Shown piece after piece: positions 1-7,203 of a DNA stretch of 64,000 nt. Origin of the DNA: Hydrogenophaga sp. BPS33 (GTDB lineage: Bacteria; Pseudomonadota; Gammaproteobacteria; Burkholderiales; Burkholderiaceae_C); NCBI RefSeq assembly GCF_009859475.1, contig NZ_CP044551.1:42880-106879 (forward strand), given 5' to 3'. Every line of letters starts with the position of its first letter. Positions within the stretch are counted from its first letter, which is position 1. Under the pieces are notes generated by a model. That model was not told the DNA's origin. It did no database searches and was given only the letters and a program-made list of their open reading frames with translations. A program made the position numbers and the translations under genes.

Positions 1-1230
1 CCGGAAGTGATTCTGGCCGTTGACGCCCAGGTGCGCTTTAGCTGGATCATGCTCGGACGTGAGCCGCGCTCTACCGACGAGCTGCTGATGGTCTATGCCG
101 GCATCATGGCCCACGGCACCAGTCTGACTGCGGTCGAATGCGCGCGCATGATTCCGCAATTGTCTGCCACCAGCATTCGCCAGGCCATGCGCTGGGCGCG
201 GGACGAACGGCGTCTGAGCCAGGCCTGCCAGGCTGTGCTGGAATTCATGCAGCGACACCCGATTGCCGCCACCTGGGGGCGGTCCGATTTGGCATCTTCT
301 GACATGATGACCATGGAGACCACCAAACGGGTGTGGCAAGCCCGGCTTGATCCTCGGCGCAACACACCTTCCATTGGAATCTACTCCCATGTAAAAGACC
401 GGTGGGGCATCTTCCATGCGCAGCCCTTTGTGCTCAATGAGCGCCAGGCGGGCGTGGCCATTGAAGGTGTCATCCGCCAAGAAAAGCTGGAGACCAGCCA
501 GCTTGCTGTGGATACCCATGGCTACACCGACTTTGCCATGTCACATGCCCGTTTGCTTGGTTTTGATCTTTGCCCGCGGTTGAAGGAACTCAAACAGCGC
601 CACCTCTTTGTGCCACGCGGCACCAAAGTGCCCGCAGAAATCGCTGCGGTGTGCGAAGCCAATGTCGACGTCGCTTTGATCGAAAAGCATTGGGATAGTC
701 TGGTGCACCTGGCAGCCTCGGTCATGAGCGGACATGCCAGTGCGGTGGCAGCTCTTGCGCGGTTCGGTTCTGCCGCCCAGGGCGATCCAATCTATGAGGC
801 TGGCGTGCAATTGGGGCGGTTGCTGCGTACGGCGTTTTTGGCTGACTACTTTGTCAAGGACGCTTTCAGGAACGAGTTGCGCCGGGTGCTCAATCGGGGC
901 GAGGCTGTTAACGCCCTCAAGCGCGCCATTTATACCGGCCGGATCAGCCCGGCGCAGGCCAAACGTGTCGATGAAATGCAGGCTGTGGCCGATGCGTTGA
1001 GCCTGATGGCCAACATCGTGATGGCGTGGAATACCTCACAGATGCAGGCGGTCCTGGATCGCTGGTCGAACCGCCGCCAGGTCATTCCACCGGAACTGAT
1101 CGGGAAGATTGCGCCCACCAGGCTGGAGAGCATCAACTTGCGGGGTGTGTTTCGCTTCCCGGTTGACCGCTATGCTGACCAAATCCTGCCTTCGCGGCCA
1201 AATGCATCGATAACTGGCACCAATGGATGA
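1..1230 (+). CDS. tnpA: IS1071 transposase TnpA, C-terminal part (5' end outside window)
   Basis: The reading frame is open from base 1 and corresponds to residues 567-975 of the intact copies. It carries the C-terminal Tn3-family DDE transposase region: a first acidic site near SDLASSDMMTM, then the DTHGYTDFAMSHARLLGF block, and the RNELRRVLNRGEAVNALKRA block that holds the catalytic glutamate. At the two places where copies B and C differ from the others it carries the majority residues (Ala in QACQAVLEF and Thr in DMMTMETT), the same as copy D. Whether the whole gene is intact cannot be seen here. Confidence 0.95.
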   Translation, partial: PEVILAVDAQVRFSWIMLGREPRSTDELLMVYAGIMAHGTSLTAVECARMIPQLSATSIRQAMRWARDERRLSQACQAVLEFMQRHPIAATWGRSDLASSDMMTMETTKRVWQARLDPRRNTPSIGIYSHVKDRWGIFHAQPFVLNERQAGVAIEGVIRQEKLETSQLAVDTHGYTDFAMSHARLLGFDLCPRLKELKQRHLFVPRGTKVPAEIAAVCEANVDVALIEKHWDSLVHLAASVMSGHASAVAALARFGSAAQGDPIYEAGVQLGRLLRTAFLADYFVKDAFRNELRRVLNRGEAVNALKRAIYTGRISPAQAKRVDEMQAVADALSLMANIVMAWNTSQMQAVLDRWSNRRQVIPPELIGKIAPTRLESINLRGVFRFPVDRYADQILPSRPNASITGTNG

Positions 1231-1373
1231 AACCGACCACGGTTTGACGCCACGAATCGCAGATTTGAAAGTGAACAGGAAAGTCAATGAAATCAACGAT
1301 CTACCAACACCACCTCCGCGCCAGTGCTAGCTTTTCGTACCGTCACTTATTGCACTGAAAACGAGGAGACCCC
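1..1373 (+). mobile_element. IS1071 copy A, right-hand part (left end outside window)
   Basis: Matches positions 1832-3204 of the complete IS1071 copies found later in the window. It contains the 3' part of tnpA and the right terminal inverted repeat, which ends ...GAGGAGACCCC at 1373. The next base starts unrelated DNA: the truncated LysR gene of the aniline operon. The right flank is AGCTC. IS1071 is a Tn3-family element with unusually long (about 110 bp) inverted repeats, often found around catabolic genes on IncP-1 plasmids. Identification is by recall of the terminal sequence and transposase. Confidence 0.95.
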
Positions 1374-1468
1374 AGCTCCGCAGCCACTTCGTAGCTGCCA
1401 TGCCGTTCCAGCGCCAGGAATGCTCGGATCAAATCCCATTGGGGAGTGGTCGGACCATCTCGGGTCAT
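1374..1468 (-). pseudogene. tdnR: LysR-type regulator of the aniline operon, 5' fragment cut by IS1071
   Basis: From the ATG at 1468 the minus strand encodes about 31 residues starting MTRDGPTTPQWDLIRAFLAL and continuing ERHGSYEVAAEL. This is the N-terminal helix-turn-helix start of a LysR-family regulator. The frame then runs straight into the IS1071 right end at 1373. Known aniline clusters have the order QTA1A2BR, so position and sequence agree with tdnR/dcaR. About nine tenths of the gene, including the effector-binding domain, is missing, so it cannot act as a normal activator. Confidence 0.8.
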
Positions 1469-1515
1469 GAATGGTGCTCCTTGGGTGGCTCGTGGCTGCC
1501 TGCAAGCATCCAGCG

Positions 1516-2529
1516 TCATGAAAATCGCACCTGCAGCGCAGGGCTGGCGGCACGGGTGCGGCAAGCGAGCAACCAGCCCGCGGCCACGTCGTCCTCGTCG
1601 AGCACCGAACTGTCCAAGCGCTGCACCTCGCCGGCCTGCAGGCGGCACATGCACGAGGCGCATTCGCCGACGCGGCAGGCGTGCGGCGCTGGCAGTCCGG
1701 CGCGCAGCATGGCGGACAGCAGAAGTTCGCCGGCACGCACCGGCACGGCGTGGGTCTGGCCTTTCATCAGGACCGTGAGCAGCGCCTCGGGGCCATCACC
1801 TGCGGCTTCCTCGCTCGCACCTTCCACGGCGGCGCCGAAGTCCTCCCGGTGCACACGCTGGGCATCGAACCCGGCGACCTGGAGACTGGCGCCCACGGCG
1901 TGCATGAAGGGTTCCGGACCGCACATGTAGGCGTCGGCCTGGTCCAGCCCCTGCGCCTGCGCCACCAGAACGGCCTGCGTAGGAAGGCCCTGCTCGGCGT
2001 CATACCAGTGGACGATCTCCAGGCGCCCCGCAGCGGCATCCTGCAACGCCTGCAACTCGGCCAACAGCATGGCCGTGGCCCGGTCGCGGTTAGCGTAGAA
2101 GAGCCGCACGCGCGCCGCACCGCGCGCCAGCGCCTCGCGAGCCAGCGCGAACACCGGTGCGATGCCGCTGCCGCCGGCGTACAGCAGCAGCGGCTGCCCG
2201 GGCCGCGCCAGGGTGAAGTGCCCGGCGGGGGGAAGAACCTGCAACTGCAGGCCCGGCCGGGCGTTGTCGCACAGCCAGTTCGAGACGCGGCCGCCGGCAA
2301 CGCGGCGCACCAGCACGCTGATCGGCTGCCCTGTCACGGGCTCGCTGGTGATCGAGTAGCAGCGCCAGTGCTCGTCGCCCTGCACTTCGACCGCCAGCGT
2401 CAGGTACTGGCCCGGCTGGAACGTGAACTTCGGCTGCTGCTCATCGTCCACGCGCAGGCTGAGCAGGATGGCGTCGCTCCCCTGGGCCGTGACGTCGGTG
2501 ATGGTGAGGGATTGCGCCCGCTTCGCCAT
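1516..2529 (-). CDS. tdnB: Aniline dioxygenase reductase component (FAD/NAD and 2Fe-2S)
   Basis: A 337-residue electron-transfer protein that passes electrons from NAD(P)H to the aniline dioxygenase. Domain order is an N-terminal FAD-binding domain with the CYSITSEP motif, an NAD-binding domain with GGSGIAPVFALA, and a C-terminal plant-type [2Fe-2S] ferredoxin domain with CRVGECASCMC and a fourth Cys in LLACRT. The start is the ATG at 2529 (MAKRAQSLTITD). A longer in-frame extension upstream overlaps tdnA2 and is not credible. It is the last intact gene of the operon, 11 bp after tdnA2. The alternative name in chloroaniline clusters is dcaB; substrate range cannot be read from sequence. Confidence 0.88.
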   Translation of the reverse strand: MAKRAQSLTITDVTAQGSDAILLSLRVDDEQQPKFTFQPGQYLTLAVEVQGDEHWRCYSITSEPVTGQPISVLVRRVAGGRVSNWLCDNARPGLQLQVLPPAGHFTLARPGQPLLLYAGGSGIAPVFALAREALARGAARVRLFYANRDRATAMLLAELQALQDAAAGRLEIVHWYDAEQGLPTQAVLVAQAQGLDQADAYMCGPEPFMHAVGASLQVAGFDAQRVHREDFGAAVEGASEEAAGDGPEALLTVLMKGQTHAVPVRAGELLLSAMLRAGLPAPHACRVGECASCMCRLQAGEVQRLDSSVLDEDDVAAGWLLACRTRAASPALQVRFS

Positions 2530-2540
2530 TGACGCCGCCT

Positions 2541-3185
2541 TCAGAGGAAGAACGAGTTGTTGCCCTGGGGGCGGTCGCTGTCGATCAGATTGACCTGCTT
2601 GAGCACGATGCTCAGGCCAGCTTCCGTCTCGCGCAGAACGAAACCATTCCAGCCCGCCAGCACGCGGCCGTGGCCCTCGCGCGACTCGACCAGCGTGAAG
2701 CTGTAGCGCGCACGCCATTCGTCCGAGCGCCCTGGGCTCGCCCACACCTCGAGTCCGCTGAACTGGCGAGCGGTACGAGAGGTCGGGAACTGCGAGAAGG
2801 CCAGCCCCGTTCCCAGCCGCGTCACCCGGTCCAGGAGGCGGCGCCTGTCGTGGAATTCCAGCGTGACGCTGCATCTCGGGTCCGGAGCGGGCGAGACAGC
2901 AGGAATCCAGTAGACGCATTCTTCGGCGAACAGTGCCAGCCACTGGACGTATGCGTCCTGCGTGAGCGCCCCCTGGTCCAGCAGCCTCGCCTCCACGGTC
3001 AGCATTCGGACGATGTCGCGCTCACGCGCCGCATCGACGGTGCCGGGCTCGCGCACCACCGCCCGGGCCAGGTCGGCGGAGACGTCCATCAGCCAGTCGT
3101 AGAACGATGCGACCACATACAGCGATGGCGGTTGATGGCGGTACCCTTGCCGCCCAGCGGCGGGTTGCTGCGTCGCTGTGCTCAT
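2541..3185 (-). CDS. tdnA2: Aniline dioxygenase small (beta) subunit
   Basis: A 214-residue protein of the ring-hydroxylating dioxygenase beta family. This subunit has no metal ligands and supports the alpha3beta3 oligomer. The typical signs are the fold stretch EECVYWIPAV, the RRRLLDRVTRLGTG segment and the W...Y.V-like C-terminal strands. Its ATG overlaps the tdnA1 stop codon (ATGA, 3182-3185), so the two subunits are translationally coupled, as expected for equimolar partners. Family assignment is firm; the substrate assignment rests on the operon. Confidence 0.85.
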   Translation of the reverse strand: MSTATQQPAAGRQGYRHQPPSLYVVASFYDWLMDVSADLARAVVREPGTVDAARERDIVRMLTVEARLLDQGALTQDAYVQWLALFAEECVYWIPAVSPAPDPRCSVTLEFHDRRRLLDRVTRLGTGLAFSQFPTSRTARQFSGLEVWASPGRSDEWRARYSFTLVESREGHGRVLAGWNGFVLRETEAGLSIVLKQVNLIDSDRPQGNNSFFL

Positions 3186-4531
3186 GCCAGCCTCCCCTTG
3201 TCCATGCGCAGCGTTGGCTCTGCCTGCATCAGGCGCTTCCACTGCGCGTAGTAGTTGCGCATGTGCAGTTCGGTGGTCACCGGTCCGCGGATGATTCCGT
3301 CCTCGACCGGCACGTCTTTGCCGGACTCGTGGTGCCGGCTCATGTCGACCCACTCGTCCTCGGGGCTGTTGCACAACCCGCGCTGGCACTCCTCGAAGTT
3401 GGCGGCGTCGTCCATCTCGCCCATGACGGGGAAATCCTCCTGCGTGCGCAGGCGCATGGTGTTGACCTCTGCGTCCACGTCTCTGCGCCGGGTGGCATGC
3501 CAGCTTACCGAGGTTTCGCCCACCGCCAGAGGCTGGATCACCTGCACCTGGTTGCCGATCAGCGCCAGATTGGGAAAGATGTTGAGGTTCATGCCCGCCC
3601 CGACAGTGGTGTCGAGCACGCGTTGGGCCTGATCGCGGCTGTGGGTGGCGGCCACGTGGGCCTCGTAGGGCTCACGCCCCGGCTGCGGGCGCTGCTCGCG
3701 CCAGGCGGAGTTGCGGTGCATCTCGGGACGCTGGTCGACCACCGTATGCCCGTTGTCGAGCGCGTTGTTGCTCATGCGGGTGCGGTCGGCGTCGGCGAAG
3801 TAGGCCATGTCGCCGCCACCGTAGCGTTCCTTGGTCATCACCAGCAGCGACTGGTGCGAGAACGGCACGTGGTAGCCGTCGCCCGCGTTGTCCCAGACCA
3901 GTTTCCAGTTGCAGCCGACGCGAAAGCGCTGAGCGCCGGCCAAGACGATGTTCTGAGCGCCCCCATTGTGCTCGATCCAGGCGTCCAGATAGCGTGTGGC
4001 ATTGCCGAGGTGCTCGGCCAGGGGCGGCGCCTCGGAGTTCAGGGTAGCGAAGATGAAGCCCTTGTACGACGCCACCTGCGCAGGCCGCGCAAGGTGCATG
4101 TCGCGCGCCTTGAAGGCCGGGCCATAGGCGTTCTTGCCGGGAATGCCGAACAACTGACCTCGGTTGTCGAAACGCCAGCCGTGGTAGGGGCAGGTGAAGT
4201 TGGCGGCGTTTCCTTGGTGCTCGCGGCAGACGGTTGAGCCGCGGTGCGAGCAACGGTTGGAGAACACGCGAATTTGCCCCTCTTCGTCGCGAGTCACGAT
4301 GACCTCGCGCACACCGATCCAGGCTTGCTTGAAATCGTTGGGCTCGGGGATTTCGCTCTCGTGGGCCAGATAGACCCAAGTGGCCGCGAAGATGTTGTTC
4401 ATCTCGCGGGAGAAGATGGCTTCGTCGGTATAGAGGCGACGATGCACCCGATCTTCCTGGACCAGATCATCCCAGTCGCCCTGGGCGGCGGGCGTCCGTG
4501 GAAGGACGGATATCTTGGCGGTGTTTGTCAT
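3182..4531 (-). CDS. tdnA1: Aniline dioxygenase large (alpha) subunit, Rieske non-heme iron oxygenase
   Basis: A 449-residue catalytic subunit. The Rieske [2Fe-2S] motif C-x-H...C-x2-H is visible as C94-S-H96 and C114-P-Y-H117. The mononuclear iron site is in DNAGDGYHVPFSH, with H221 and H226. With its partner subunit and reductase it is expected to hydroxylate and deaminate the aromatic ring to catechol. In aniline systems this step acts on, or is coupled to, a gamma-glutamylated amine made by the Q protein. Gene order and coupling to tdnA2 fit tdn/dca/atd operons. I cannot say whether aniline, toluidine or chloroaniline is preferred. Confidence 0.88.
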   Translation of the reverse strand: MTNTAKISVLPRTPAAQGDWDDLVQEDRVHRRLYTDEAIFSREMNNIFAATWVYLAHESEIPEPNDFKQAWIGVREVIVTRDEEGQIRVFSNRCSHRGSTVCREHQGNAANFTCPYHGWRFDNRGQLFGIPGKNAYGPAFKARDMHLARPAQVASYKGFIFATLNSEAPPLAEHLGNATRYLDAWIEHNGGAQNIVLAGAQRFRVGCNWKLVWDNAGDGYHVPFSHQSLLVMTKERYGGGDMAYFADADRTRMSNNALDNGHTVVDQRPEMHRNSAWREQRPQPGREPYEAHVAATHSRDQAQRVLDTTVGAGMNLNIFPNLALIGNQVQVIQPLAVGETSVSWHATRRRDVDAEVNTMRLRTQEDFPVMGEMDDAANFEECQRGLCNSPEDEWVDMSRHHESGKDVPVEDGIIRGPVTTELHMRNYYAQWKRLMQAEPTLRMDKGRLA

Positions 4532-4567
4532 GGGGGTTTCCTTGTTCCTCTTCGATTGCCTATGGCC

Positions 4568-5329
4568 TTAGGCCGGCAAGGCCGAAATGTCCTGCGGTGT
4601 CGCGGGAAGGCGCCCCGCGTCGAGCAGGCGCCGCCCCAACGCGATCACGCGCTCGGGATCCAGGGCCTGCTGCGATTCCTGCTGCACGCGGACCCATTCG
4701 TCGTCGTCGAACAACGCACGGTGGTAGGCCATGAGCTTCTGCTGCAGGAACTGCCGATCCGCTTCCGGGTGCCCCTGGATACCCAGGAACTGCCCATTCA
4801 CCAGGAAAACTTCGTGCGGGATCGTCTGCGAGGACGCCAGCTGAACGCCGCCCGGCGGCAGGGTGGTCACGCATTCGCCGTGGCTTTGCACCAGCACGGT
4901 GGGGCCTGCGCCGACCTGAGGGCCAAACAGCACCTGGGCCTCGCTGCTCCATTCCAGCCGGTCCGCGCCCAGCTTGAAGCGACCGGACGGATTTCTCCCG
5001 ACCTCCCCGCCCAAAGCGGCTGCGATGGCCTGGGCGCCGAAGCAAAGCCCGACCACCGGCCCCTCGCCACGCTGCGCCGCACCTCGCAGGAACGCCAGCA
5101 GGTTGCTCACCAGGGGCGTCTGCGCGTCATCGATCACCGACTTGGGACTGCCGCTGATGACATGCCCTGAATAATCGAATGCCTTCTCGAGAAAATCATT
5201 TTCAACAGGCTGGATAATCTCCCATTCTTCATTTTCCCGGCCAAAGGCCGAGATCATTTTTTCCTGCAACTCCAAGTCACCCGATGCATCCGAGCACCAT
5301 ATAACTGCGTACTTCTTCATGGCAGTCAT
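4568..5329 (-). CDS. tdnT: Class I glutamine amidotransferase-like protein of aniline oxidation
   Basis: 253 residues if read from the ATG at 5329 (MTAMKKYAV...); another ATG lies at 5320. It has a glutamine-amidotransferase fold with the nucleophile motif GLCFGAQAIAA and a C-terminal GIQGHPEAD that supplies the His-Glu pair. In known aniline clusters this protein sits between the glutamine-synthetase-like Q and the dioxygenase and is thought to control gamma-glutamylanilide levels. The 5' end is a tandem duplication: an extra copy of the first 39 codons lies directly upstream. The TGATG overlap at 5327-5331 couples the gene to that short reading frame instead of directly to tdnQ. Confidence 0.85.
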   Translation of the reverse strand: MTAMKKYAVIWCSDASGDLELQEKMISAFGRENEEWEIIQPVENDFLEKAFDYSGHVISGSPKSVIDDAQTPLVSNLLAFLRGAAQRGEGPVVGLCFGAQAIAAALGGEVGRNPSGRFKLGADRLEWSSEAQVLFGPQVGAGPTVLVQSHGECVTTLPPGGVQLASSQTIPHEVFLVNGQFLGIQGHPEADRQFLQQKLMAYHRALFDDDEWVRVQQESQQALDPERVIALGRRLLDAGRLPATPQDISALPA

Positions 5330-5455
5330 CAGAAAATCTCCCATTCTTCATTTTCCCGGCCAAAGGCCGAGATCATTTTTTCCTGCAAATCCAGGTCGCC
5401 CGATGCATCCGAGCACCATATAACTGCGTACTTCTTCATGGCAGTCATCAGAAAA
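5216..5455. repeat. 119-bp tandem duplication spanning the tdnQ/tdnT junction
   Basis: Positions 5216-5336 and 5335-5455 are near-identical with a period of 119 bp. Because 119 is not a multiple of three, the duplication puts a stop codon after the first copy and re-creates the TGATG start/stop overlap. The copies differ at several positions (5270-5282 against 5389-5401), so the event is not a very recent one or the copy was imported. Confidence 0.9.
5329..5448 (-). CDS. 39-residue micro-ORF, duplicated N-terminus of tdnT
   Basis: A complete short reading frame, MTAMKKYAVIWCSDASGDLD continuing to ENEEWEIF and a stop. Its ATG overlaps the tdnQ stop as TGATG (5446-5450), and its own stop overlaps the ATG of full-length tdnT in the same way (5327-5331). 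It differs from the functional N-terminus at a few bases, for example LDLQEK against LELQEK. It has no active site and probably has no enzymatic role. It may preserve translational coupling between tdnQ and tdnT. Confidence 0.7.
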   Translation of the reverse strand: MTAMKKYAVIWCSDASGDLDLQEKMISAFGRENEEWEIF

Positions 5456-6926
5456 GCTCGAAATATTCACGATGCTCCCAGTTGGTAACCGGATCACCCG
5501 AGAAATCCACCTGCCCTTCGGCATCAACGAACCTTTTCCATTCGCTGCGCCGCAAATGCAACCAATAACGGATGAATTCCTCGCCGAATGCCTCACGGAA
5601 GAATTTCGAGGTTTCCAGCACCTCCAGCGCCTCGGACAGGTTATGAGGCAGGATGGTGACGTCCGCCGCATAGGGTGTTTCCTGCAGCGGCCCCGGATCG
5701 AGTTGGCGGCGGATGCCGTCGATCCCGGAAAACACCTGGGAAGCCAGGTAGAGATAGGGGTTGGCCGCCGGCTCGCCGATCCGGTTCTCCACCCGGCTGG
5801 CCGGGTCGCCGGGTGCGGAGATGACACGCGCCATCGCGGCGCGGTTGTCCTTGGCCCAGGTCACGCGATCTGGCGCCAGCGAATACGGGCGGCGACGGCG
5901 GTAGCCGTTGATCGTCGGCGTGGTGAAGCTCGACGCTGCGCAGGCATGCTCGAGCAGCCCGCCGACGTAGGAGCGCCCCAGCGCCGAGAGCGCCTCGCCC
6001 GGCTGCGGAATGAAGGCGTTGGCGCCCGAGTCCCGCGCCGTGAGTGACTGGTGGAGGTGCCAGCCGGAGGCTACAAAGCCTTGGATGGCGGGCTTGCACA
6101 TGAAGCTCGCGAGATAGCCTCGCCGACGGCAGACCTGCTTGACCGCGTTGCGGAACAGCACCATCGTGTCCGCCACGTCCAGGCCGGGCATCACGTCGAA
6201 GGTGGTCTCCATCTGGCTCGGCGCCCACTCGTCCTCGATGCTGCGCAGGGGCATCCCCAGGGCCAACAGGTGCTGGCGCACCTCGGCCATGATGGGCTCG
6301 ACCTCGTCCAGGTGGTTCTCCAGCAGGTACGAATACCCTTTGGCCACCGGCATCACCTTGGGAGGCGCCGCAGGCGTTCCGGGGCCGCCAAGGGTTTCGG
6401 GCTCCAGGCAGGGATCGACGATGCGCGTCAGATACCACTCGACCTCGAGGCCGGCCTGGTAGTCGTAGCCCAGGTCCTGCATCTCGGCCAGCGCCTTTTT
6501 CAGGATGGCGCGCGGATTCAACGCGAACGGGCGCCCACTGGTCATGTAAAGGTCGGCCAGCATCCAGCCGGTGCGATCCGCCCAGGGCAGGATGCGAAAC
6601 GTGGTGGGGTCCGGGACCATCACGACGTTCGGGCTGCCGGCCAGTTCGGCGCTGCCGAGGCCCCCGTCGGCAGAGAAAGGGTTGAATACGAAGGCGCTGG
6701 CGGTATCGAAAAAGAACGGCGCCATCGTGATCTCCGAGCCGCTGGCGAATGCCGACTTGAGCGCGGCGACCGACAGCATTTTTCCGCGCAGCAGTCCGTA
6801 CTGATCCGGCCAAGACAACCGAACCATCTGCAGCCCCGCTTTCTCAATTTTATTCAGGACGTCTGCTGCTGCGGCTTTCTGGGTATCCGACCAGATGCCG
6901 TGCTTTTCAATGAATTTCCCGCTCAT
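5448..6926 (-). CDS. tdnQ: Glutamine-synthetase-like gamma-glutamylanilide synthase
   Basis: A 492-residue protein of the glutamine synthetase superfamily (type III / PuuA-like, not housekeeping GlnA). Seen in the sequence are the metal-binding acidic block QAGLEVEWYL, the ATP/glutamate block SGWHLHQSL and the C-terminal signature RVENRIGEPAANPYLYLA. The family role in aniline degradation is ATP-dependent ligation of L-glutamate to the amine, giving gamma-glutamylanilide. It is the first gene of the minus-strand operon. A good AGGAG site lies upstream of its ATG. A 3'-truncated second copy is present at 31689-32437. Confidence 0.88.
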   Translation of the reverse strand: MSGKFIEKHGIWSDTQKAAAADVLNKIEKAGLQMVRLSWPDQYGLLRGKMLSVAALKSAFASGSEITMAPFFFDTASAFVFNPFSADGGLGSAELAGSPNVVMVPDPTTFRILPWADRTGWMLADLYMTSGRPFALNPRAILKKALAEMQDLGYDYQAGLEVEWYLTRIVDPCLEPETLGGPGTPAAPPKVMPVAKGYSYLLENHLDEVEPIMAEVRQHLLALGMPLRSIEDEWAPSQMETTFDVMPGLDVADTMVLFRNAVKQVCRRRGYLASFMCKPAIQGFVASGWHLHQSLTARDSGANAFIPQPGEALSALGRSYVGGLLEHACAASSFTTPTINGYRRRRPYSLAPDRVTWAKDNRAAMARVISAPGDPASRVENRIGEPAANPYLYLASQVFSGIDGIRRQLDPGPLQETPYAADVTILPHNLSEALEVLETSKFFREAFGEEFIRYWLHLRRSEWKRFVDAEGQVDFSGDPVTNWEHREYFELF

Positions 6927-7203
6927 CGCGTCTCCTAGGTTATTTGCGGCTAATTATATTAGTCGGCGATACTTGATGATCTAGGGGAAAACCCTTCAAA
7001 TTTACCGTCTTTTTTTATTATCATAGATCAAAAATGATGCGTACATCCGGGAAAACACCAATCCCGCCGAGCGGGTTGCGGCCGGCATGGCACTTGATCG
7101 ACCCAGAACGCTGCACCGGCTGAAGCGCACCGACTCGCGAAGCTTCACAAATGTCGCCTTCATCGGAAGGCTCGGAGCACCCGAAGCAAGACAGGAGAAC
7201 ACG
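6927..7203. promoter_or_regulatory. Divergent intergenic region between tdnQ and iorA
   Basis: 277 bp of markedly AT-rich DNA between divergent starts, so it should hold promoters for both the aniline operon and iorAB. A run around 7005-7025 is almost pure A/T. No LysR-type T-N11-A box could be assigned with confidence. The same region recurs at 32438-32714, with one base difference seen at 7003/32514. Confidence 0.6.

Noticed and set aside
1516..2943. 475-codon version of tdnB
   Set aside because: The N-terminal extension is the antisense-free other frame of tdnA2 and has no family match; ATG at 2529 gives the normal length.
3107..4237. 376-codon open frame on the plus strand
   Set aside because: Antisense to tdnA1, whose Rieske motif is unambiguous.
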